A stretch of DNA of 64,000 nt from Cyprinodon diabolis. Taxonomy: Eukaryota > Chordata > Actinopteri > Cyprinodontiformes > Cyprinodontidae. The stretch is taken from NCBI GenBank assembly GCA_030533445.1, contig CM060066.1, positions 37,366,235 through 37,430,234 of the forward strand, given 5' to 3'. The notes under the pieces are model-generated. The model worked only from the letters and a program-made list of their open reading frames with translations, did not search any database and was not told the DNA's origin. The position numbers and the translations under genes are program-made. Positions 1 through 9,912 of this stretch are shown piece by piece (position 1 is the stretch's first letter; each line of letters opens with the position of its first letter).

Positions 1-2345
1 AGCAGTGGATTCCTGTGGGACAGCTTTGAGTTGGACTCTGCTGCTCTACCTCTATATCAAAGAGCAACACCTTCACTGTAGCCTTAATTAGTATGCTTTG
101 TCATGAAATAGGAAAAAAATCAAAAGTTTAATATTTTTTGGCTTGCACTAGTTACATTAAAAATATATATTTTAGTAAAAGAGTTAGTTTTCACTCATGG
201 TGTCAATGTAAGCCTTTAGTATAATAGAAATATCTTGTCCTCCTGCTGAGATAAATTATAGGGGGGAAAAAACTCATCATGTTGTTCTAAATGTTATTCA
301 ACTGAAGCCTATATAAGATAAAACACTGTATTTGTTTTAAAATAACATATACTAATCCAACCATTTAATCAAATATCACATCATACATTCCTTTTTTTTC
401 CCTACATGTGGGCAATACCCTGTTGCTCGGATACACAAAGTAATTTAGTGCCTTCATACAGAGAAGTGCAGGTGGATTTATTTTTTGTTTTGTTTGTTTT
501 TCTTTTAACCTGTCAATGCCTGATACAGAACAGAAGAAATTTGGGATAAAGTGGACTGTTATTAAAAGATCTTTAGAGCCCAAATCAAGTCACTCTGAGC
601 TGAAACAGACCTATGGGTTATATCAGCTCCCTCAAGTTCACAGTCACTGGGAATGATCATGTTGAAGTCTGTTGTGGCTTAAACATTTACCTGCAGAACT
701 TGGAGCCAAAAAAAAAGCCTTTATTGGTTATTTGTAGGTTTACTGATTTTATGTGAGTTCATACAATAACTTTCATTATTGCATAGTCATGGTGTTTAAT
801 ACACAGAGCTGCATGAGGCCTGGAGATCAGCACACTTCAGAGCTGGACAACACACACAAAAAAAAAATATCTGAAAATAGTAAATATCAGCAGAGTGTGA
901 GTGGGTTCAGCTGACGACCAACTGACGACAAATATTTTCTAAGGCTTAACCTGACTTTCATTTACTGTAGAAAAAAAATAGGACTATAATAGAAAAAAGA
1001 AAGAAAAAAAAGAGTACTAACTTCACCTTCAACCCTCACCTAACTAATGAAATATGAAAAATATGCTCCCCTCCCAAACACACGCACCATGCTGGCTGAC
1101 CAGAAACAGGGCACTGACAGGGACAAATGACCCAATCCCAGTGGTCCTCCATGGGCCAGAGGTTGATGTAGTGTAGCTTATTATCTGGCTAATATATTGA
1201 AGTCTGGGAAGGAGAGAAAAGAAAACCTTGTTCTTCACAGCCTAGGAGAAGGTCAGTCCAAATGCTTTTTATACTGTATTAACTGGTTTTGTATTTTTTT
1301 AAACAATCAGGCAGCTGTGTTTCATTTTACCTCCACTTCATAATTTTTAACCATCTGGTGGTTTTCTCTTAAAATCCTAACAAAAGGGAGCAGTTCTGTA
1401 GAAGTAGAATGAGAGACAGCAGAGGTTAACCACTGTTCCAATCTGGTGCCTGAGACTGCTGCCTGCATTCCCCTGCTCTCTGTGCCCCTTTTTATTTCTG
1501 CCTGTTACACACAGAAAGTAACTATAGGAAAAAAATGTTTGTGGTTATAAAAAGGTGTTAAAAACTGAAGGGTATGCACATTCATGTACAACACTGGGAT
1601 GGAACACATAACAGCTAACCTGGTTTGGTCTAATCTGCAGCTCTTTGCTCCATTTTCATTTTAGAGAAGCTGTTAATGTCTTTGTTCGTACCAGGCCAGT
1701 TATTTCACCTTATTGAGAAATATAGAAAGGAGATGGAAAAGTAGGAGATGTTGGATAAGACAAACACACAGAGCCCCTTTTTTGCACTCCATCAACCAAC
1801 TTGCTCTAAAGGGCTCTACAATTGATATTTTGAGTAATTTAATGTAATTCACCTAATCTGTTCCTATAATTTGCTATGCATGCACTTCATGTTATAACAT
1901 GGTGGATTTCAAAGATGTACACTACTCAGTTAAAAAGTCAGTCTTTGGGCTTGACAAAAAGAGACCATAAAAGTATAATTCCAAAACATTTTTTTTGCAA
2001 ATTTTGTGACCTATTTGGTGTAGTGTTTAGTAGGAAAATAGACATGTGTAATAAGGAAAATAAAAACAAAATCTGGCTATAAAAGTCTAAATTTAAATTA
2101 TCTTCATACAATGTCATTCTTTTCATGATCTATCGATCTAAATATATGATGTCACAGCTGTCTGCAGGAACTAAAATCTGTGATTTTACTCTAGTAATTC
2201 CTGTAGGACTGTGGTGTCAAACTCTTCATAAAGTCTTTAAATGGACTGGTTGTAGCTGTAAATATCATTTCATAAACAAAAAACTGCTCTGTTATACATT
2301 TAATCTAATTGATTTTGTATTTTGGGCAATTTACACACTTTACAA

Positions 2346-2580
2346 GAGCAACTATAATAACAATTGAACTTATTGACCTCACATTGGAGAAATTTACCTC
2401 CGCATTTAACCCACCCCCTTGGGGAGCAGTGGGCTGCCATCATGGCCATGGGAGCAGTAGGGGGGGTTAAGGATCTTCCTCATAGACCCAGAGTGGCTTT
2501 CTGTGGGAGTGAGGTTCAAACCCAGAACCTCATAATCACAAGCTCTATGCCCTGACCACTTGGCTGCCACTCCCCAGTTC
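2346..2580. repeat. dispersed teleost repeat (SINE/LINE-tail-like)
   Basis: The block runs from 'attgacctcacattggaga' to 'ttggctgccactccccag'. Its phrases (a 'ggggagcagtgggctgcca' core and a 'gtgaggttcaaacccagaac' box) are of a kind found repeatedly in fish genomes. The opening resembles the piece at 42297-42345 (cttattgatctca... tggagaaat), which suggests both come from one retroposon family. The exact family was not identified. Similarity is by eye only. Confidence 0.5.
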
Positions 2581-3069
2581 ATGATATGATATGTCTCTGT
2601 TGACTCCTGATGGCCAGATAAACTGCCATGACAAGCTCATCTTGAGCTTACTAACAGTCAAATAATACAACAATTGGGGGGACATTTGTCTGGTTTTAGG
2701 AACTATTAACAATTTTATTTATCTTGACAAACCAATAACAATTTTTTGCCTGAAGAAGGACAATACAAAACACTTAGAACATAGGCAGACTTAGTTTTAT
2801 TTTCTTACTCTTCCTTAAGTTTTGCTGTTGGCCTCCCTGAAAAGTGTCGGTATCATAATCAGTCAGTTTGAATTTAAAAAATAACATACTACTGTACAAA
2901 TATGGCCTTTTAACAGAGTTTGTGTACATCTGAGAACTGCTGTATACGCACAAAATTGAAAGATTAAGTTGAACATTATAAAGTGAGAAACTACAGACAT
3001 GTTTGCACTGAAACACTGTATTCATCCTCTTGTCCGTGTGTTTGTGTATTTTGTGTGATTCCCCCTGCA

Positions 3070-3430
3070 TGTTGAAGATCTCTCCTAGCATGTCTCCTGT
3101 GCTGTGACTGCCTGGACCCCCTCCATCCTCCAGACCTGGATCCTCCCCTTTCATCCTACCCCTGCTCTACCAGAAATCCTCCAACTCCCCTTCAGGGGGC
3201 AGTGGAGAGGCCTCAAACAACCCTCCCTGTACCCGCTCTCTCTCCGGCTTCTCTGGCCCATTGGCATTGGACTGTAGCTGTCGTTGAAGCACAGGGACCA
3301 GAAAGTCTGAGTGAAAGGGGCAGTGTGGCTGCGCTGTCCTACAGCACACTGACACCCTCTGAAGGGAACGACATGCGCTGGCTCCTCCAAAACCCTGGGA
3401 GGCCACATCGCTCACTTTGCTGCTGTTGCT
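3070..3430. other. GC-rich block of unknown nature
   Basis: This stretch is clearly richer in G and C than the AT-rich intron around it and is open for 80-90 codons on both strands (+ strand 3202-3474, - strand 3167-3433 and 3151-3408). A plausible acceptor ('ccctccatcctccag' ending at 3132) precedes it, but no good donor or recognisable protein was found. It could be an alternative rims1 exon, an old exapted repeat, or nothing coding. Confidence 0.25.
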
Positions 3431-3707
3431 CATGTTTTCTGTCGTGTTTGAGAAGAATTAACTTAAATCCTTAATATTATGCCAATGTTGCTGATTAAAA
3501 ACCTGCTTCAGTCCTACAACAGCTGCAATCTCCAAAATATGTTTATTAAAATCCCCATATGTTATTTGGTCCACTTTTTGCAAAAATAAATAAAACTTTC
3601 CTCTCTTTTTATAGTGCTCATGCATTTTTTACTTTAGACAATGTGTAAGATCACCCTTAATGACACGCACCAGGTCCTGCATTCATCCAGCTTCTTCCTT
3701 CTTACAG

Positions 3708-3922
3708 TCGACAGATGCGATCAATGGGCCGGAACATGCTGAAGAGCTCCAGTGTGAGTGGTGAGATCTACACGCAGGAACGCACAGATGGCAGCCAATC
3801 GGACACAGCGCTGGGCACGGTAGGGGGTGGCAGCAAAAAGAGACGCTCCAGCATCAGCGCTCGTGTAGTAGCAATCGTCGGCAAACACCGCAGCCGCAGC
3901 ACCTCACAGATCAGTGGTCCAG
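3708..3922 (+). CDS. rims1: rims1 exon, basic serine-rich linker before C2B
   Basis: This internal coding exon belongs to a RIM presynaptic active-zone scaffold. The acceptor AG is at 3706-3707 and the donor GTGAGT at 3923-3928. The 215 nt begin with the last base of one codon and end with the first base of another, so the reading is R-Q-M-R-S-M-G-R-N-M through 'SKKRRSSISARVVAIV' to 'SRSTSQISG'. The segment is basic and serine-rich with no folded domain. In RIM proteins it lies between the C2A and C2B domains. Its split last codon (G) joins AG at 12581 to give Glu, exactly in frame with the next exon. Base composition is higher in GC than the flanking introns. Assignment to RIM is strong; RIMS1 rather than RIMS2 rests mainly on the KCNQ5 neighbour. 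Confidence 0.88.
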
Positions 3923-4432
3923 GTGAGTCACACATGCAACACAGTTACCTGCTAAAACTTGATCATATAATGTAGCTTTCGGGTATAATTAAAGCATAAA
4001 CCTCTTATGGACAAGATCCTGTTAATTACTTACATGATTATTATTTTAGGGAAATAAATTAGGCTTTTTGTGTAGAGGTTAAGAGAACAGTGATTGTCTT
4101 ATTTTATGATCTGAAACCATAGGGATCTTCACTAAGGCCCCATCCAAACAGAAATGGCATGTACCCACAAAAATCATTTATAATTTATCTCCCACAGAAC
4201 CTTCCTCTCCTTCTATTTTTCTATCCATGGTTAAGATGATGGACAGACATCCTCCACCTCATATGACGCTACATCGCAAAAATTATCAGCAGTAGGATTC
4301 CTCTACTTGCCATGTTTGTGTCGAGACCACTGCTGGAGGCCCTGGAGTGACCTCAGTTGGACTTAAAGTAGCACTGTTAGGGAAAGAGTCTAAAAAAAGT
4401 TTTATTTGGTCAAACATTCTTGGGTTACATGT

Positions 4433-5056
4433 TGTTACGCCCCCCCAAGGTCTAGGGGTCTTGGAGAAGCAACATAAATAATGTCTGGAGTAGTTCAGGG
4501 GAAGTTTAAAATTATTTATTACAAAAAAGATGGTTAAACAGCCCCAAAACACAATATAGCTTAACTCAGTTAAAACAAAACAACAAAAAAGGTAAGGGCA
4601 AACAAATTCAAGATTGGCTGAGAGTAAATAAAATTACAAACTGCCCAAAAACAGTCAGACTAAGTTTTAACACAAAAACAAACCAAATGAAAAGACAAAG
4701 GGAGCACCAAACCTCCCAAACACAAGCAACTAGCTTGAACAAGTCCACCTAAAGCAGACTAAGCAAAGTACATACAAAGCCAAGGTAAAGAGCTCTTTCA
4801 TCCCAAAACAGATGCAAAACAAGATGGGGGAACAGCTTAACAAAACCCTCCAAATAGCTGTCCCCAAACTGAAAGCTTCTCAAGAGCCTTTTATAAGGTG
4901 CAGGTGGGCCTCATCAGCACTCTGATTGGCTTGACACGCTTCTGCTGCTCCAATCATGTCACTGCAGTCCTCAGGCAGCCACCAAGGGAGTTCTGTCAGA
5001 GCTGAACCTGCATAAGAAAAGGCCTGCACAGTCTTATAAGGCCAGGGGCCGTAACA
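4433..5056 (-). repeat. 3' LTR of the Gmr1-type element
   Basis: This is the 624-bp downstream LTR relative to the element. It begins TGTTACGC and ends GCCGTAACA on the + strand, with CATGT immediately outside at 4428-4432. It is 623/624 identical to the other LTR by direct line-by-line comparison. It carries the same TATA-like and poly(A)-signal motifs, so the AATAAA here would end the element's transcript. Confidence 0.95.
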
Positions 5057-5067
5057 CTCCCCCCCTT
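5057..5067 (-). other. Polypurine tract
   Basis: The + strand reads ctccccccctt, so the element's strand has AAGGGGGGGAG directly against the first base of the 3' LTR. This is the expected position and composition for the plus-strand primer of an LTR retrotransposon. Confidence 0.88.
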
Positions 5068-5122
5068 AAATTACAAAACCAAGTTTTGTATACATTTTGT
5101 CAAAAAAAAAAAACAAGCATAC

Positions 5123-8100
5123 TCACATCCTGGAAAGGCCATCTGCAAGAACATTTTCTGTTCCTTTCTTATGTCGAATGTTCAGATTGTATTCTTGTAA
5201 AAGTATTGCCCAACGCATAAGACGCTGATTGTGGTTGTACATGCGTGAAAGAAATACTAGTGGATTATGATCAGTGAATACATCAATCGGTAAACTACTG
5301 GAACCAAGATAAACATGGAAGTGCTGAAGAGCCAACAACAGAGCCAAGGTTTCCTTTTCAATGGTGGAATAGTTTAGCTGATGTTTGTTAAACTTGCGAG
5401 AGAAATAGGAAACAGGATGATTTAAACCCTGCAAATCGTCCTGTAAGAGTACTGCACCAGCCCCAACAGCGCTGGCATCCACTTCCAGCTTGAAAGGTCT
5501 GGTCAAATCAGGTGCAGCTAGTACTGGTGTGTGGCAAAGAATACTCTTAGCACTTTCAAAAGCACTCTGGCATTCATGTGACCAAACAAAGTCAGTCTTT
5601 GGGCTAAGTAGATTGGTTAATGGTTGAACTACTGAGGAGAAATTTCGGCAAAAGTTACGGTAGTAGCCAACCATGCCCAGAAATCGTCGCAGCTCACGAC
5701 GTGTTTTGGGTGTGGGATAATCATTAATCGCCACAACTTTGGCATTGAGGGGACGAACTTGACCTTGTCCCACCTCTCTGCCCAAGTATGTCACAGTGGC
5801 CTTGCCAAATTCACATTTTGCAAGGTTAAGGCTCAAGGAAGCTTGGGCCAACCTGTGAAATACCTTATACAGTGTTTGCAAATGTTCCTGCCAGGTTTCA
5901 GTATAAACCACAAGATCGTCTAAGTAAGCGCTGCAGTTGGAGATTCCATGCAATACTGTATTTATCAGCCTCTGAAAAGTAGCTGGAGCATTGCACATAC
6001 CAAAAGCCATAACGTTATACTGCAAAAAGTTATCTGGGGTCACAAAAGCGGAAATGTCGGAAGCCCTTTGAGTTAAGGGGACTTGCCAATAGCCCTTGAG
6101 AAGGTCCAACTTAGTGACATATTTTGCAGTTCCAATATTGTCCACACAGTCTTCAATCCTGGGGAGAGGGTAAGCATCAGGTACAGTGACAGAATTGACC
6201 TTACGATAGTCTGTGATAAAGCGTGGTGAACCATCGGACTTGGTTTCTAACAAACACGGCGAGCTCCAGGGACTTTGACTAGGTTTGGCTAAACCATGTT
6301 CCAACAGGTATGCAGTCTCCTGTTTCATTAGAGAACGTTTTATGGGATTAGCACGGTACGGATGCTGTTTGATGGGTCTAGCATTTTGAACGTCTATGTC
6401 ATGTTCAAGAACTGTTGTACGTGTTGGTACATCATTAAATAAACACGTATGTTTACCAATGAGGTCCATTACATCCTTTTGTTGCTCAGAGGATAAGTGG
6501 TCGAGATGGCTCTGCAGAGATTTTAGCATCTCTGTGTTCGTAAGGCGAGGACTAGAATAGATGGGATAATTCATTCTTAAGCCATCAGCATTATTCAGTT
6601 CCTCTACTGCTAGTGAAGTAGTGACCGCAACTTGAGCACACACTTCATTAGATTCTGATGCAGATCGAGAGTTGTACAACTTAAGCATGTTCACATGGCA
6701 GACACGACTTGTGCGCCGCCGATTAGGGGTACCAATAACATAATCATTCTCCCCTACTTTCTCTAGGATTTCATAAGGGCCATGAAATTTGGCAGACAAG
6801 GCCGAGCCAGAAACTGGTAGGAGTGCAACAACCTGATCTCCTACTTTAAAAACTCTTTTGACAGATGTTTTATCATAGTTATGCTTCATTTTTCTCTGGG
6901 ATTCAACTAGATGCTTTTTAGCTAGAGCATTAGCTTGACGCAGGCGCTCACGAAAAGCTTGCACGTACCTGGTCACACTTTTTTTAGAACCTTCTGCAGG
7001 AACCAGGAAGGTTTCTTTCAAAGCTCTTAAAGGGCCACGAGGTGTGTGACCAAACACTAGTTCTGCTGGACTGAAACCAAGGGATTCCTGGACAGCTTCC
7101 CTAGCAGCAAACAATACAAAAGGGACCCCCTCATCCCAACTTTTTTCAGTTTCCAAGCAGTACTTGCGTAGCATTGACTTTAAGGTCTGATGCCACCGTT
7201 CCAGAGCGCCTTGGGATTCTGGGTGGTAAGCAGATGAAACCACATGCTTAATGTTTAGAGTTTTAGCTACCTGTTTGAACAATTTTGATTGGAAGTTTGT
7301 TCCCTGATCCGTTTGTAAAGTTTTAGGTAACCCAAACACAGAGAAGAACTTTGTCAGAGCTTTAACCACAGATTTGGCTGTAATTTTACTCAAAGGGATG
7401 GCTTCAGGGAATCGTGTTGCAGCACACATTATTGTGAGCAAATATTGATTTCCACCCTTTGTTCTGGGTAGAGGTCCAACACAGTCTACTATAACATGGT
7501 CAAATGGTTGGTCTATGACCGGAATAGGGCACAACGGAGCAGGTGGTATTACCTGATTTGGCTTTCCAGCAATTTGGCACACATGACAACTACGACAGAA
7601 CTTTGAAACATCACGTTTCATACCAGGCCAGAAAAAGTGCTTTAGTAGAAGTTGGTATGTCTTGGTAACACCTAAGTGACCAGACCACTGGCTTTCATGA
7701 GCCAGAGACAGAACTTTCTGTCTATATGTGGTTGGTATAACAATCTGTTTCACTTTACACCAGTCTGAGCTCCCTGCACCTGATGAAGACCATTGACGCA
7801 TTAAAACACCATGTTCCACAACATAAGCTTGTTTCTCTTTATTGGCTAGTTCAGCACTTACCACATTCTTGAAACATCTTTGTAATGTTTCATCAGCTTG
7901 TTGAGCAGATTGCAAATGTTGTCTGGTGAGAGGGATGGATGCTTTCTCCCAAAGTGGACCAGGCTCCTCCAGCACCACCACATCCGGAATTAACGGAATA
8001 CTGTCACTTTTGGTTGTTGCCTCCTCCTCACTAGAAAGTGGAGACATCAAAATAGAGTCAGAAATGGCAATATCAGGGGCTTTGAGTGCCTGTGCACGGG

Positions 8101-9826
8101 TGACCACACAGGCTGGGTACAGCCCAGGGTCTGAAGTTTCTTGGGTTGTCTGGTTTAAAGGATTATCTAATACCTCTAAAGTGGGAAGTACCAGACCTCC
8201 AGCAATGTCATTCCCCATTAGTATAGCCACACCATCTATGGGTAAGTCTGGGCTGACAGCAACAGGGAAAAATCCTGTGATAAGTTTTGACTTTATATAA
8301 ACCCAGTGGACTGGTCTTGGAGCGTAGCCCATCTCTATCCCCCTCAGAACAGAGTTGTATTCACATGCACTCTCATGTGAAAAAGGTAAAACATTTGAGA
8401 GAATGACTGACTGGGAGCCCCCAGTGTCTCTCAGGATGCGTACTGGCTTCAAATCAGAGGCATCAGCTGTCAGTGAGATTAAGCCATCAAAAATGAAAGG
8501 TTCAAAACAGGGATCAGGTAATTTGTCACCACAACCAGTGCTCTTATTGCGGGGTTCCTTTTTAACAAAACCAACACCTTTAGTCTGTTGGGAATTTTGC
8601 TGCGTTTTGCGTTTTAAAGCTAAACAATCAGCGATGACATGTCCAGGTTTGTGACAATAGAAACATTCCCTGCTTTCTTTTGGAACTGTGGCTTTAGCCA
8701 TCCGGGTATGTGGCACAGCATTAACACGTGACTTTTCATTAAGAACGAAAGCTGACTTATGAGTAAGCACATACTCATCTGCAAGAACAGCTGCAGAGGC
8801 TAGAGTGTTCACTTTCTGTTCATTTAAATACAACACCACACGGTCTGGAATACACTTCTTAAAGTCTTCCAACAATATTAGCTCACGTAAAGCATCATAA
8901 TTGTTGACTTTGGAAGCAGCACACCACTTATCAAAGAGAACACCCTTCTCTCTAGCAAACTCAACATAGGTTTGTTCAGCAGTTTTCTTTTGCTGTCGAA
9001 ACCTTTGTCTATATGCTTCTGGAACCAACTCATAAGCTTGTAAGACAGCAGCTTTAACCAGATCATAATCTAAACTATCCTTTAAAGGAAGCGCTGCCAA
9101 CACCTCTTGAGCTTTACCAGAAAACTTACACTGTAACAAAAGAGGCCAGGTTTCCCTAGGCCATTGTAAAGCACCAGCAACGCGCTCAAATGCTGCAAAG
9201 TATGAGTCAACCTCAGATTCTCTGAAAACAGGTACTAACGAAATACACTTACTAATATCGAATGGCATCGCAGACATGGAGGTGGAACCTGGTGTGACAG
9301 AGGCGGGGGGGGCTCGATTCTGGGCCTCCAGCTCAAGCTTGCGCAGCTGTATAGCCTTATCAGCCTCTATTTCCAGCCTCCTGATCTCTAGCTCCATTTG
9401 AGCTCTCCTGTCCTGGGCTTTTTCCTCTGCCTCCATCTGGAGACGTGCCAACCTCACCTTCAAACGCGCTCCATCTCGTCCTTCTGAGCTCACAGAAGAC
9501 TGTGGATCATAGCGAGGAAGTGTACGAGGTGTCTTTCCCCAGTCACTCACTGCTGCCTCCACACTAGGAACATCTTTGAGATCCTTCTCAAACAAGGCCT
9601 GTTGGCTTGGCACTGCAGCAGCCTCAGGGAGATCAGGCCCTTTAATCACACCAATCCCCACCAACCTATCCACTATAAGAGCCTTTAGGTCCCCTTTAAG
9701 GACCTGTTTTGGGACCTGCAACTTAAAATGCTCCACAATTTGCAGCAATTCACACTTGCGGCAGCTATCTATAAGCTCAAGAGAAGGGTCGGCTAAAAAG
9801 CGCTCCAGACTGAATGGAACTGACAT
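5123..9826 (-). CDS. Gag-Pol polyprotein, Gmr1-type (PR-IN-RT-RH order)
   Basis: One uninterrupted 1567-residue polyprotein. The first ATG in the open frame is at 9826 and the stop TGA at 5123-5125; the open frame continues upstream into the LTR without an ATG, so 9826 is preferred. Residues about 16-58 resemble a SAP-like helical motif. Residues 116-170 are a charged, probably coiled-coil stretch. Residues about 196-361 form a capsid-like region, of the kind from which the vertebrate SCAN domain is thought to derive. A CCHC zinc knuckle is at C388, C391, H396, C401. Then come an aspartic protease (DTG 467-469), the integrase HHCC finger (about 710-750), the integrase catalytic triad D781, D840, E876 (35 residues between the last two), reverse transcriptase (D1241, YLDD 1301-1304) and RNase H (D1450, a Glu near 1490, D1519, ADGLSR near the end). 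Gag and Pol share one frame with no frameshift. No catalytic residue appears lost. No envelope domain is present. Confidence 0.96.
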   Translation of the reverse strand: MSVPFSLERFLADPSLELIDSCRKCELLQIVEHFKLQVPKQVLKGDLKALIVDRLVGIGVIKGPDLPEAAAVPSQQALFEKDLKDVPSVEAAVSDWGKTPRTLPRYDPQSSVSSEGRDGARLKVRLARLQMEAEEKAQDRRAQMELEIRRLEIEADKAIQLRKLELEAQNRAPPASVTPGSTSMSAMPFDISKCISLVPVFRESEVDSYFAAFERVAGALQWPRETWPLLLQCKFSGKAQEVLAALPLKDSLDYDLVKAAVLQAYELVPEAYRQRFRQQKKTAEQTYVEFAREKGVLFDKWCAASKVNNYDALRELILLEDFKKCIPDRVVLYLNEQKVNTLASAAVLADEYVLTHKSAFVLNEKSRVNAVPHTRMAKATVPKESRECFYCHKPGHVIADCLALKRKTQQNSQQTKGVGFVKKEPRNKSTGCGDKLPDPCFEPFIFDGLISLTADASDLKPVRILRDTGGSQSVILSNVLPFSHESACEYNSVLRGIEMGYAPRPVHWVYIKSKLITGFFPVAVSPDLPIDGVAILMGNDIAGGLVLPTLEVLDNPLNQTTQETSDPGLYPACVVTRAQALKAPDIAISDSILMSPLSSEEEATTKSDSIPLIPDVVVLEEPGPLWEKASIPLTRQHLQSAQQADETLQRCFKNVVSAELANKEKQAYVVEHGVLMRQWSSSGAGSSDWCKVKQIVIPTTYRQKVLSLAHESQWSGHLGVTKTYQLLLKHFFWPGMKRDVSKFCRSCHVCQIAGKPNQVIPPAPLCPIPVIDQPFDHVIVDCVGPLPRTKGGNQYLLTIMCAATRFPEAIPLSKITAKSVVKALTKFFSVFGLPKTLQTDQGTNFQSKLFKQVAKTLNIKHVVSSAYHPESQGALERWHQTLKSMLRKYCLETEKSWDEGVPFVLFAAREAVQESLGFSPAELVFGHTPRGPLRALKETFLVPAEGSKKSVTRYVQAFRERLRQANALAKKHLVESQRKMKHNYDKTSVKRVFKVGDQVVALLPVSGSALSAKFHGPYEILEKVGENDYVIGTPNRRRTSRVCHVNMLKLYNSRSASESNEVCAQVAVTTSLAVEELNNADGLRMNYPIYSSPRLTNTEMLKSLQSHLDHLSSEQQKDVMDLIGKHTCLFNDVPTRTTVLEHDIDVQNARPIKQHPYRANPIKRSLMKQETAYLLEHGLAKPSQSPWSSPCLLETKSDGSPRFITDYRKVNSVTVPDAYPLPRIEDCVDNIGTAKYVTKLDLLKGYWQVPLTQRASDISAFVTPDNFLQYNVMAFGMCNAPATFQRLINTVLHGISNCSAYLDDLVVYTETWQEHLQTLYKVFHRLAQASLSLNLAKCEFGKATVTYLGREVGQGQVRPLNAKVVAINDYPTPKTRRELRRFLGMVGYYRNFCRNFSSVVQPLTNLLSPKTDFVWSHECQSAFESAKSILCHTPVLAAPDLTRPFKLEVDASAVGAGAVLLQDDLQGLNHPVSYFSRKFNKHQLNYSTIEKETLALLLALQHFHVYLGSSSLPIDVFTDHNPLVFLSRMYNHNQRLMRWAILLQEYNLNIRHKKGTENVLADGLSRM

Positions 9827-9890
9827 GGTTCCTGGATACAGCCAACTCAAAAATGTCCCCCTTAAATCTGGAAAAAGGGATCCTAAGAGA

Positions 9891-9908
9891 ATCCCGGACA
9901 AGCCCCCA
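9891..9908 (-). other. Primer-binding site, tRNA-Pro type
   Basis: Read on the + strand the 18 bases are atcccggacaagccccca, which match the 3' end of vertebrate tRNA-Pro except for one base (A where the tRNA has G). On the element's strand this starts four bases after the 5' LTR and would prime minus-strand DNA synthesis. The tRNA assignment is from general knowledge of retroelement primers. Confidence 0.8.
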
Positions 9909-9912
9909 ATTA

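Larger units (their letters stand above)
1..3707 (+). other. rims1: rims1 intron (upstream part)
   Basis: This AT-rich stretch precedes the first recognisable rims1 exon and ends in a pyrimidine-rich acceptor (cttcttccttcttacag, ending at 3707). No reading frame in it looks like a conserved protein. It holds a dispersed repeat near 2350-2580 and an unusually GC-rich block at 3070-3430, both listed separately. It is inferred to be intron because the exon at 3708 opens with the third base of a split codon. Confidence 0.7.
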
